From the NCBI GenBank assembly GCA_023212695.1, contig JALCCG010000062.1, positions 1 to 64,000 of the forward strand: DNA of 64,000 nt, given 5' to 3'. A program made the position numbers and the translations under genes. Positions 7,798 through 17,257 of this stretch are shown here, one piece after another. This stretch comes from Sporisorium sorghi. Taxonomy: Eukaryota; Basidiomycota; Ustilaginomycetes; Ustilaginales; Ustilaginaceae. Within the stretch, counting starts at the first letter, position 1. Each line of letters opens with the position of its first letter. The notes under the pieces were generated by a model. The model made no database searches. It worked only from the letters and a program-made list of their open reading frames with translations, and was not told where the DNA came from.

Positions 7798-10245
7798 ATG
7801 CCGGACAAGCACCAGCAGCAGCATACCGTTCTGCCGCCCATCTCGCTTCCCTTTCGCACACCATCCGCAGGGTTCGTCGGCCTGGTCCAAGCCTTGTCCT
7901 CGCTGCTCTTCAAGTTGGCCGTCTACGTCTTCCTGCGATGGATCCCCACCTCGCTTGCGGTCCCCGCTATTCCTGCGCTGTACGCCGTGTATGTGCTCAC
8001 ATCCATCTACCGTGACTACGTCATTCGAAACGCCATCTCGCATCACGTCGCCAACGACGCAGCTCGTAACCTCCAGCAGCTGGCAGACAAGCTCAAGGTC
8101 GACGTCGCCGACTCCAAGCTGCAGTCCAAGCCCACTGCCAAGCCTGTCGAGAACAAGCTTCCTTCTTCTTCTGGCCAAAATGGAGGCCGCCCCCACACAA
8201 AACCAGTCTCTTCCTCTACTTTGTACGCCGACGTAGCCAAAGGTGTCAAGCCTGCTCCCTCATCCAAATCACAATCACACAAAACCGAGACGACCGCCCA
8301 CGCCAAGCTGCGTCGCGTCAGCCCCTTGGAAATGCTCAAAGCTTTGCTGCTAGGCACTTCGACTCGATCGTCGCGCTTCAACCTCTACCTCGTTCTGGCG
8401 CACACGCTCGCATTTGCGCTCTTCCTCGACAGCTTCCTCTCGCCCTACCTCTTCCCTTCTCACTGGGACTACAACCTCGCCTTTGCTCGCACCGGTGCTC
8501 TCGGCCCCACCTACGCCAAGATCCACGTCCGCTATCCGCCTCCCGAGCTCGCACAACCCTCTCCGCTGGCTAGCTCGTTCGATAGCCTCGCTGCCAACTC
8601 GTCTCTCGCCACCGCCACTCGGCAGCAGCCTGAATACACTCTGCAACCCATCGAGCTGCTCGTCAAGTATCGACGCGCGATCAACCTCACCGAGCATCAC
8701 GACGCCTTGCCCCATTCGTCGCGTGCTTACGTCAAGCCATACCTCGCCAACCACGAGAGTCTCTGGCTCAGCGGCCCGCTCATCACCTTGCGTCCCGAGA
8801 ACGACTGGACCGCCACCGCCTTGATCGACGAGCTCTGGCCTTCCACCACGTACGAGTGGGGTCTCTCGCACTTTCAGCCCGAGCATGTCGACTACTCGGA
8901 CGAGGTGCGCATCATCGAAAAGTTTGTCGCCAACGATGAAATCTCCAGACGCAACTTCTTCACCACCTGGCCCGACCCGAGGCTGAGCTCTTACATGCAG
9001 TCCAGGAGCATCGGCACCACGGAGGCCGAGCAAGCCCAACAAGACACCAACCCACTCGAGGATCCCAACCATTTCACTTTTGCGTCCACTTCGTGCGTCA
9101 AGCCCGACTTTCCTTACCATCCAGCACAGTTCTGGGGCTGGAACTGGCTGCTGAGGCTCGCAGGCGTCGGCACCGAGCCGGGCGGCATCACGCAGCGCAA
9201 CCGTATCCCAGGCTTTGATCTGCTCTATCAACGAGCTGTGGCAGGTCGCGAATCGCATCCCTCTTTGCGCTTCCTCTTGCAGCTAGGCGACCTCATCTAC
9301 GCCGACGTGCCCCACTACGCAGGCGCCCAGGCGAGCGCGTACCGCAAGCTGTATCGCAACCTGTTTGCGTCCAACAGCTTCCGTCGCTTCTTCAAGCACG
9401 TGCCCGTGATCGGCATCTACGACGACCACGAGGTGATCAACAACTGGTCGGGCAAGGACGAGAACGACCAAGAGATGGCCGCCTACGCTTCGGCCAACAC
9501 GGCGTGGAACGAGTACATCGGCCGTGCCAATCCGGAGCCGCTCGAGGCGCGCGAAAACTACTACACGTTCCAATACGGCGAGTCTGCTGCCTTCTTTGTG
9601 ATGGACACGCGTCGGTACCGCACGCACCCTACCGCGGACGACGACGAGGACAAGACCCTGCTGGGCCATCGCCAGAAGCAGCATCTGTACAAGTGGCTTG
9701 CCGCGGTCAACCAGACGGCGACGTTCAAGTTTGTCGTCAGCTCGGTGCCCTTTAACACGCTGTGGGGTGGCGAGCTCGACGTGGATGGGCAGAAGGATAG
9801 CTGGGCGGCGTACAACACGGAGCGGCTCGAGATTGGCGAGGTGCTGCGGTACGTGCCCAACGTCATTGTGCTCAGTGGCGACCGACACGAGTTTGCGGCG
9901 GTGAGCGTGTTGGATACGATCACCGAATTCAGCACGAGCCCGCTGAGCATGTTCTACCTGCCCGTACGCACGCTCTCGCAGGAGCACGGCGACGGCAAGA
10001 CGGGCGTGGACAAGCTGCTCAAGTACTTGCCGGATGGCAACCACAAGTGGACCGAGTTCGAGGTGGATGCGCGCGACCCGTACAAGCCTGCAGTGCGCAT
10101 CTCGGTGCAGATTGACGGCAACGAGGCGTGGAAGACGACGTACGTGGGCAAGTCGCTGCGCAAGACCCAAGACGGCGTGGGAGGGTTGATTCGAACGCTG
10201 CTCGAGTCGTTGGGTTTCCGCTTTGACTTTTTCTACAAGGTGTGA
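7798..10245 (+). CDS. Membrane-anchored PhoD-like metallophosphatase
   Basis: An 815-residue single-exon protein. The start is ATG 7798 (MPDKHQQQH), after a pyrimidine-rich leader that is in frame but not credible coding. Residues of about 23-75 contain one or two hydrophobic helices, and another lies near 193-220, so the protein is probably anchored in a membrane. The PhoD-type metal site is visible: LQLGDLIYADVP (about 497), YDDHEVINNW (about 541), VVSSVPFNT (about 645) and LSGDRHEF (about 691). This family uses metal ions to cleave phosphomono- or phosphodiesters. The substrate cannot be read from sequence. A Ser/Lys-rich cytosolic-looking linker separates the hydrophobic regions. Close relatives are usually annotated only as PhoD-like phosphatase. 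Confidence 0.9.
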   Translation: MPDKHQQQHTVLPPISLPFRTPSAGFVGLVQALSSLLFKLAVYVFLRWIPTSLAVPAIPALYAVYVLTSIYRDYVIRNAISHHVANDAARNLQQLADKLKVDVADSKLQSKPTAKPVENKLPSSSGQNGGRPHTKPVSSSTLYADVAKGVKPAPSSKSQSHKTETTAHAKLRRVSPLEMLKALLLGTSTRSSRFNLYLVLAHTLAFALFLDSFLSPYLFPSHWDYNLAFARTGALGPTYAKIHVRYPPPELAQPSPLASSFDSLAANSSLATATRQQPEYTLQPIELLVKYRRAINLTEHHDALPHSSRAYVKPYLANHESLWLSGPLITLRPENDWTATALIDELWPSTTYEWGLSHFQPEHVDYSDEVRIIEKFVANDEISRRNFFTTWPDPRLSSYMQSRSIGTTEAEQAQQDTNPLEDPNHFTFASTSCVKPDFPYHPAQFWGWNWLLRLAGVGTEPGGITQRNRIPGFDLLYQRAVAGRESHPSLRFLLQLGDLIYADVPHYAGAQASAYRKLYRNLFASNSFRRFFKHVPVIGIYDDHEVINNWSGKDENDQEMAAYASANTAWNEYIGRANPEPLEARENYYTFQYGESAAFFVMDTRRYRTHPTADDDEDKTLLGHRQKQHLYKWLAAVNQTATFKFVVSSVPFNTLWGGELDVDGQKDSWAAYNTERLEIGEVLRYVPNVIVLSGDRHEFAAVSVLDTITEFSTSPLSMFYLPVRTLSQEHGDGKTGVDKLLKYLPDGNHKWTEFEVDARDPYKPAVRISVQIDGNEAWKTTYVGKSLRKTQDGVGGLIRTLLESLGFRFDFFYKV

Positions 10246-10976
10246 AAAGAAAGTGAGGCGCAACTCGACCACCACCGCCGTTTTCGAACCAGGATTGTCT
10301 CACGGCCTCGCCGTGATGTACTCTGTATTTGTATATCGTCCCTTGCACTCGCAATATCTGCTTACCGTAGCTGCTCGTAGCTGCTCGTAGCTACTCGTTC
10401 TTGGAGCATGGCGAGCGTAGGCGAAAAACTGAAAATGTGCGCGAAGCCAATCTGACAATTTTGTTTTTTAAAAAAAAGAAGCGGCTGGCTTTCTTTTCTG
10501 TCTTGTGCTGCGACAAAGCTCGACGCGTGTGCAGATTGAAATGCCGTGTCAATTCAAATCTGTTGATTGAAAAGGCGGATGGATGGATTTTTGAAATTGG
10601 GAAAATCTAGATCGGGAGCCAGATTGGGCGCGAGAAGGAGAAGCAGAACGAGACGGAAAGCGCTCGAGACGAGAATGGCGACGTGCTTTTGACCCTTTCG
10701 TCGACATGCTTCTTCTCATCCTTCATCTAACCCGCGCACCATCCATCGTCATCTCCTCTCACAATCTTCTATATCACCTTCGACGCTCCTTGCTTTATAT
10801 TGTCGACTGATCGACTGATCGACTAATAGCATCCGAGCTTCAGCATCCGGCTCGGCTGTTACTGCTGCTGGCCTTTGCTCTTCTCGCAGCAAAATCGCGG
10901 GTTGCTATTCAACGCGCCATTATCGCTAGCCTGAGCATTCAGCGCGCGGATACGCACCTCACACTTGGCCAAAGCA
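10246..10976. other. Intergenic region between the PhoD-like and SWI3-like genes
   Basis: Contains a small 11-bp tandem repeat (CGTAGCTGCTC, three copies, about 10369-10399) in the 3' trailer, an A run, and a short GACTGATC repeat near 10805-10823 in the leader of the next gene. No gene is supported. Confidence 0.6.
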
Positions 10977-13900
10977 ATGTCGACGCTCAATCTTACGGGT
11001 CACCCCGACCCCAAGTTGCGCACCGATCCACTTTTGCTACAGGCTCTCGAGTCGTATGTAGAGCCAATCAAGAGCGCACTGGCTCAGCAAGGCATCCCTA
11101 CGGCCGCCATCCCTTCAAAGTCCGGCTCGCTCTCCGCTTCCGACCTCGCGGATTTGGTGTACGACTTGCAAAACTTTCAGGAGGAGTCGCTCGGTGCCAA
11201 TGCGCCTCGTCCCGCCGATCCTTCCGCATCCGCTCCAAGCACGCGACACCCGGTCCGCATCCCTGCAGACCTCTTGCTTCCCACACCTTCCAACCAGAGC
11301 ACCTCCGTCGTCGACCCGGAATCCAGTCATCTCCGTCTGCTCTTGCAAGAGGCGCTCGCCTACCTCGCATCCAAAGCCAAGACCACATGGAACTTTTCCG
11401 ACCCTTCCCAAAAGTCGGACAATGTCCAGCTCATCGCACACCTCCGTCAGCAGCTCACCAAGGCCGCGGCGTTGGACCACCCCATCATTGCTGCGTCGCC
11501 GTCCATCACCGAAGCTGAGGCCGCCTCGCTCAAGCAGATGGCAGAGCAGCTCGAATGCAAGTGGTCTGACGACGTCACCTCTGCCTCTCACGTCCTGTAT
11601 CCATCCGAAGTCACGCCTCCCTCCTCACCCAAGCTGGGCGAGCCTTGGTCCTCCAACTCCCAGGAGTACTTCAGAACCATCGCCTCAAGATCCGGTCGCG
11701 CCCTCATCCACGTCTGGTACCGCCCCGATTCGTACGATACCTGGCTGCCCGCAGCCGACTTTGCCGATCCGGATCCGGTACCCGAGAAGCGTCTGCCATG
11801 GAAGGTCGGTGCCAAGTGGCTCCGTGACAGCGTTCGCTTCAACGAGCTCATGAATGCAGAGGACTACGAGCAAGAAGATTCGCTCGACACTGCTGCCCAG
11901 GCGGACCAGGCGGCAAATGCCACTGCTACCCCTGCCGACGTCAAAAAGGGCAAGAAACGTGGTCTCCCCGACGAGATCACCGACGCTTCCTCGGCTTCAG
12001 CCGCCGCTGCTGGAGAGTCCAACGGCAAGCGCATCAAGCTCCTCGTCGCTGCGCGTCCCGTCGGTGCTGTCCCCATCGACCTCTCGGGCTCGCAGCCCAT
12101 CCCAGGCAAAAAGTACGAAAACGAAGCCGTCCCCAGCGGTGTCCTTGGCAACCTGCCATCCGAGTCGGCCGGTCCCACCAAGCTCGAGGGCGAGCAGCCC
12201 GCCGTCAGGGCAGCCAACGATGGCGATGCCACCATGGCCGATGCCACGCCCGACGTCAACGCACCCGCCGTACAGCCCGACGCCGCCGCTATCGAACAGC
12301 AGCGCATCCGTGCCGAAGAGATCGCCAAAAAGTATCTCGCCTCGCAGACGCAGGAGGTCATCATCCCCTCCTACTCGACCTGGTTCGACATGTCGACCAT
12401 CAACGCCATCGAAAAGCGCTCGCTGCCCGAATTCTTCAACCACAAGAACCGCAGCAAGACGCCCACCGTCTACAAGGACTATCGTGATTTCATGATCAAC
12501 ACGTACCGCCTCAACCCGAGCGAGTACCTCACGTTCACCGCCTGCCGACGCAACTTGGCCGGAGACGTATGCTCCATCATGCGCGTCCACGCGTTCCTCG
12601 AGCAGTGGGGCCTGATCAACTACCAGATTGATCCCGAGACTCGACCTGCTACGCTGGGACCTCCTTTCACGGGTCACTTCCGTGTGCTTGTCGACACGCC
12701 GCGTGGTCTGCAGCCGCTGCACCCGGGTGCTCGTGTCAAACTGACTTCTTCGGGTGCTGGAGGTGCGGAGCGCGCTGCTGCTGCTGCTGCTGCTGCTGCA
12801 GAGAAGCTCGACATGAACCTCGAGCTGCGCAAGACGATCTTCCAGTCAACCATGAAGGGCTCCAACCCCATCGACCTCGCCAAGGCCAAGTCGCTCGCTG
12901 CCCAAGCCGACGCTGCCGATGCTGCCGACGCTGCCGATGCTGCCGATGCTGCCGTCGCGGACGGTGCGGGCACTGCGGGCGATGCGCCGCGCTACACGTG
13001 CAACACGTGCGGCAGCGACTGCACCCGCGTGCGCTACCACAGCATCAAGGCGACCAACTACTCGCTCTGCCCGTCGTGCTACCTCGAGGGGCGCTTCCCG
13101 AGCTCCATGTACTCGGGCGACTTTGTGCGCATGGAGGACTCGGTGCTCAAGCACACCGGCGGCGTTAAGGGCGGTGCGGCCGGTGGGCAGGACAACTGGA
13201 CCGACGCCGAGACGCTGCGTCTGCTCGAAGGGCTCGAGATGTTCGACGACGACTGGTCCGCCGTGTCCAACCACGTGGGAACGCGCAGTCGCGAGCAGTG
13301 CATCACCAAATTTATCCAACTGCCCATCGAGGATGGCTTCTTGGACGGCGCGGCGCAGTCGGATCTCGGCCCGCTGCAGTATGCGCGCCGCGACACGGTC
13401 GGCAAGTTGGGCAAGCCGATTCTGCCGTTTGCGCAGGCCGACAACCCGGTGATGAGCGTCGTGGCGTTTTTGGCGAGCGCGGTCAGCCCGGCCGTGGCGG
13501 CGGCTGCGGCGCAGAGTGCGCTGGGCGAGCTGACGGACAATTTGCGCAAGAGGGCTGCGCAGGAGAAGGCGGGTGCTGCTTCTGCTGCTGCTGGTGAAGG
13601 TGAGGGCGAGGGTGAGGGTGACAAGAGTAAGGAGAACGGCGATGCTGCTGCTGCTGGTGCGCATGCGAATGGCGATGCGATGGAGGTGGATGGCGAGCCG
13701 GCCAAGAGCAGCGCCACTGCTGCTGGTGCTGGTGCTGGCGCTGATGCAACGGCGCTCGTCGACCCTGCCTCCAAGAGAGCCGCTGTGCCGCGCAACGCCG
13801 TCGAGCGCGCAGCCGCGATCGCGCTCGGCGCCGCGGCCGCCAGAGCGCACGTGCTCGCCTCGTTCGAGGAGCGCGCGTGCCAGCGCCTCGTAGGCCAAGT

Positions 13901-14225
13901 GATCGAGGCGCAGCTCAAGAAGCTCGAGCTGAAAATGACGCAGTTCGAGGAGCTCGAGTCGCTCCTCGAAGCCGAGCGTCGCTCCATCGAGGCTGGCAGG
14001 AGACGGCTCCAAGCGGACAGGCTGGCAGTGCAGAAGCAGCTGGCGCTGGTCAACGAGCTGCTGCACAAGGCCGCGCACGCGCCGGACAAGGTGAGCGCCC
14101 AGGATCTCGTGCAGGCCAGTAGCGCGGCGAGCGCACCGCCGCAGCAGGGGCCGGTCGTGAGGGAGGCGAGTGCGGCCGGCGCTGCGGCTGCGCCCCAGGG
14201 TGGCGTGTTTGCTCAGATTGGTTGA
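10977..14225 (+). CDS. SWI3: SWI/SNF- or RSC-type chromatin remodelling subunit (SWIRM, ZZ finger, SANT)
   Basis: A 1082-residue protein starting at ATG 10977 (MSTLNLTGH). Domains in order: an N-terminal region conserved in Swi3/Rsc8/SMARCC proteins, including a block near residues 225-260; a SWIRM domain at about 462-555 (IPSYSTWFDM to LEQWGLINYQI); a ZZ-type zinc finger at about 672-712 (CNTCGSDC and LCPSCYLEGR); a SANT domain at about 739-790 (WTDAETLRLLEGLEMF, SREQCITKFIQLP); and a C-terminal coiled coil at about 965-1030. This order is diagnostic of the scaffold subunit that dimerises in SWI/SNF and RSC. Which complex it serves cannot be decided here. Ala/Asp tandem repeats before the ZZ finger and Ala/Gly-rich insertions after SANT make it longer than the yeast proteins. 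Confidence 0.95.
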   Translation: MSTLNLTGHPDPKLRTDPLLLQALESYVEPIKSALAQQGIPTAAIPSKSGSLSASDLADLVYDLQNFQEESLGANAPRPADPSASAPSTRHPVRIPADLLLPTPSNQSTSVVDPESSHLRLLLQEALAYLASKAKTTWNFSDPSQKSDNVQLIAHLRQQLTKAAALDHPIIAASPSITEAEAASLKQMAEQLECKWSDDVTSASHVLYPSEVTPPSSPKLGEPWSSNSQEYFRTIASRSGRALIHVWYRPDSYDTWLPAADFADPDPVPEKRLPWKVGAKWLRDSVRFNELMNAEDYEQEDSLDTAAQADQAANATATPADVKKGKKRGLPDEITDASSASAAAAGESNGKRIKLLVAARPVGAVPIDLSGSQPIPGKKYENEAVPSGVLGNLPSESAGPTKLEGEQPAVRAANDGDATMADATPDVNAPAVQPDAAAIEQQRIRAEEIAKKYLASQTQEVIIPSYSTWFDMSTINAIEKRSLPEFFNHKNRSKTPTVYKDYRDFMINTYRLNPSEYLTFTACRRNLAGDVCSIMRVHAFLEQWGLINYQIDPETRPATLGPPFTGHFRVLVDTPRGLQPLHPGARVKLTSSGAGGAERAAAAAAAAAEKLDMNLELRKTIFQSTMKGSNPIDLAKAKSLAAQADAADAADAADAADAAVADGAGTAGDAPRYTCNTCGSDCTRVRYHSIKATNYSLCPSCYLEGRFPSSMYSGDFVRMEDSVLKHTGGVKGGAAGGQDNWTDAETLRLLEGLEMFDDDWSAVSNHVGTRSREQCITKFIQLPIEDGFLDGAAQSDLGPLQYARRDTVGKLGKPILPFAQADNPVMSVVAFLASAVSPAVAAAAAQSALGELTDNLRKRAAQEKAGAASAAAGEGEGEGEGDKSKENGDAAAAGAHANGDAMEVDGEPAKSSATAAGAGAGADATALVDPASKRAAVPRNAVERAAAIALGAAAARAHVLASFEERACQRLVGQVIEAQLKKLELKMTQFEELESLLEAERRSIEAGRRRLQADRLAVQKQLALVNELLHKAAHAPDKVSAQDLVQASSAASAPPQQGPVVREASAAGAAAAPQGGVFAQIG

Positions 14226-14611
14226 GCGGTTTGTTTTGTAGGTTCGTGTCTCGGTTGATCTGATCTGCTGGTTTTTGTGCGAGGGCGAGGACGAGCGGAT
14301 TGTGTGTGAATGTGAGGCTTTCGATGAGGATGAATGCAAGGAAACGCTGCCCACAGCAGCATGGCAAAGCAGAATGCTTGATGGTGTTCCGGTCAAACTT
14401 CTGCTTGAAGCTTCGCAGGCCTTTGCACAAAAACTCTTCTGCTTCTGCTTTCTCACACCGAGAGCGGGGCTCGCTGGTGTTCACGTGCTTCGCGCAGCAT
14501 CACACATTTCCGCACGACCGGCATGCACACGCGTCTACACTCGACAGGGCAACGAGAAAACGAGACTTGGGAACATTGCGAAAGAGGCTGATTGAGTATG
14601 TGGAATCCGGT
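14226..14611. other. Convergent gap between SWI3-like gene and NDUFB2
   Basis: The 3' flanks of two convergent genes. Weak reading frames on the + strand show no domain or codon-use support. No repeat or RNA gene is seen. Confidence 0.5.
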
Positions 14612-15090
14612 TTAGTGGTGTTCGTCGTGGTGCTCGTCGTGGTGTCCGTGGCCGTCCCAGGGGTGTTTCAAGCCCTGTGCGTGGTATGGTCAGAGGTGGA
14701 AGGGGAGGAAAGCGTTAGTCGACGTTGCGTCGGATGTGTTGCGATGCGTTCTTGTAGTCCATCCCGTCCATGCCTACGCGCCCAAAACGGCAATGAGACG
14801 TGTTCCCTTGCACAGCCTGCTCTGCGTCAAGATCGCAGAACGACGCCTCCATGCCGGCGCCCTCGCACCCATTTCCCCATCTGTCACCTGCGATTTCGCC
14901 TCGATCCTGTTCGGAAACTCACCAGGAGAACAGCGCCGTCCTGCTTAGCGCGGTAGAAGATCCAGAACCACATGGTGGCGCCGAGCAGCTTGGCGCCCCA
15001 CCTGTGCTTGAACGCGGGCTGGTGCGGGTGAAAGCCGGGCATGGGCTTGTACCATCGCGACGACGATGCCGATGCTGCGGGACCTGCCAT
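14612..15090 (-). CDS. NDUFB2: Complex I accessory subunit NDUFB2-like (two exons)
   Basis: Exon 1 runs from 15090 to 14923 (56 codons, from MAGPAASASSSRWYKP). A GTGAGT donor follows, then a 248-base intron ending CACAG. Exon 2 runs from 14674 to 14612. The phase-0 join gives a 76-residue protein. Its core reads ATMWFWIFYRAKQDGAVLL, then GLKHPWDGHGHH and a His/Asp/Glu tail. This closely matches the plant and fungal B2 subunit of mitochondrial NADH:ubiquinone oxidoreductase, which also has the MWFW-FYRAKQDG helix followed by a HPWEGH-type tail. It is a single-helix inner-membrane accessory subunit of the complex I membrane arm. The gene is too short and too split for simple reading-frame searches. 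Confidence 0.9.
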
Positions 15091-16994
15091 TGTGCTGTGC
15101 GCTTCGCTGTGTACGACGTGGCAGCGCAGGGTCGTAGCGTTTTTTGAGGATTCCGTTCAGATGGCAGCGAAGAGAGATCGAGGACCAAAGGTCTCGCATG
15201 TGTCAGTTGGGGGATGTTCCGAACTGCAGAAGACATCGAGGTGCGCAGCGGGCGGTGCAACTCACATTTATGTTGATCCAAGCAAAAAAGAGGCGTGGTG
15301 GAAGCTGTAACGATATCAATGGGTGCTGTTGGTGGTGGTGGTGGTTAGTAGTCGACGCTGAAAGTTGACGTCGGGGCGGCAGGCTTCGGCTCCGACGCGA
15401 TTTTTTATTTTTATTTTTTTGGCAACAAATGTTGTGTACTTCGATCGAACAGCTTACTGATTTTTTTTTTTTTTTTTTTGGGCTTGCGAGACCTCACCCA
15501 CAGCTCGACATGCTGTCTCGTCTCAGCAGGGCCAGCATCTCACACAAACAGACAGGAGCACACACCCTTCTAATTTACTGTAGCATCGATGCTTATACTT
15601 TGTGCATTGTGCGCAGCATATCTCTCAAAAGGCTCACACACACAGGCGCACTGTTCCAGCCATCCCGTGACGCACCTCGCCGAAAGACTCTGGAACCGAT
15701 TCGACGTCGAGCAACAGCGCGCATTTCTGCGGCCTCGCCCGCAACGATCTCCCCGGACCCTGCGCAGAGCAGAAGCATCACCCGCAAAAGAAGCGAAAAA
15801 GAAGACAACCCTACCCTCTCTCGTGTGTGTTCAGAAAGAAACAAAAATAGGTTATCGCCAGATGGTACGCTTCCACGTTGGGACCACGACCAGACCGTGC
15901 TTGACTCTATGTATTTGGTAATCATCATGTATGCGAGAGGGGAAAGGTTCTTCTTCTGCTTTTTTGGGGTTGTGCTGATGCTGTGCGGGTCGAGGAAGAA
16001 GCTGGCAAGGAGGAGGGTCGAAAATGAGATGAAGGCTGGCCGACGTCGATGGCGATGGCGATGGCGAGGCGGTGGACAGCAGGGCTGAGAGACGGTGTCA
16101 GGGGATCACAGTTGTAGCACAGAACGGTGTCGGGCAAGATGTTGGTGAGCGGCGATTGCTGCTGTACCGAGACAGAAAAGGATGTTGATGGTGAGATGTC
16201 AAGAAGAAGCGTTGCACGAAAAAACCGATTTTCTCTTTCGCTTCCTGGAAAAATTCTCGTTGCTCCAGCAAGTCGGAAAAAAAAAAAATAATAATAATAA
16301 TCCACCCCGTGTTAGAGCCTCGGGGTGATCGGGCTCAACAATCAAGCTCTAACATTCTCGAAAATTTGCCCTCGGCCTCACCTTTCTCGTCAGGTTGGGG
16401 CACATTTTACCCCAACTTCTCTCTTCGAGTCGATTGCTGGACTGATGCGCTCGTTCATCCTCCGCCTTTCCCATTAACCCCTCTTGCTCGAACTCGTCTG
16501 CCAGCTGATCTAAGGTCGCGATCGGCACACACGAGCCGATTCGACGCTCATGATCACTGGTCCGACGATGTCGTTCGAGAGAGAAAGACGGTCAATTGCA
16601 ATCCAGCGATATCGATGCAGCGCGGACCAAGTTCGGCGAAAGTGCGAACAGCGGGCACAACAGTGCACCGAAAGATGACGGATCGATACGAGAGCAGTGT
16701 GCAAGCTGCCCGTGGGTCAGCAAACCGAGTCCGAATTTCTCGTCGGTCAAACAAATGTCGGCTTTTTCCTTTTTCGAGAGGGCAGCGCGCGACTGTATTT
16801 TTTTGAGAAGAGGGAGAAAAAAAAAAAGGGTTGAGCAGCTTCTTTTGGACACAGAACAGTCAAATTCGTGCAGAAGAGAGACGTGTCGCAGCAGCTCAGA
16901 CACAGCTCAACAGACAGAGAGAGACACACGCAAAGTCCAAGTTTTCTTTTTCTGGCGCTGCTCGGAGAATCTCTCTATCCTGATCATACTTCCG

Positions 16995-17030
<36 letters not shown>

Positions 17031-17042
17031 TCTCCCACACCA

Positions 17043-17076
<34 letters not shown>

Positions 17077-17257
17077 GGGCATTCATCCTACTGGTGCGTT
17101 CGGCTTCCTTCGACACAGCAAAGCTCTCACATTCAACACGCAGCATACTGATTTGATACCTTTGCTTCTTCTTCTTCTTTTGCTCTTGTCGACCACAACC
17201 TCATCCCATTTGCATCCGCCCATCATCTCCTATTGTCGTCTCGGTCTACAGATCACG
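15091..17257. other. Gene-poor divergent region between NDUFB2 and PDA1
   Basis: About 2.2 kb with several homopolymer runs (T run near 15463-15479, A run near 16278-16287, A run near 16819-16828). A CT dinucleotide tract and a GTC tract lie near 17 kb. Short frames exist (for example minus strand 15925-16305 with a CYNC motif), but none has a recognisable domain. The frame into PDA1 is open from 16868 without a stop, yet that part looks like leader sequence. Confidence 0.5.
16998..17074 (+). repeat. Adjacent CT and GTC microsatellites in the PDA1 leader
   Basis: A (CT)n run at about 16998-17034 is followed within 10 bases by about ten GTC units (17044-17074). Both probably lie in the 5' untranslated region or core promoter of PDA1, whose start codon is 184 bases downstream. 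Confidence 0.85.

Noticed and set aside
15925..16305. Minus-strand frame with a CYNC motif
   Set aside because: It starts in a poly-Tyr/Phe run from a homopolymer, is short and Ser/Pro-rich, and shows no family or splice partner.
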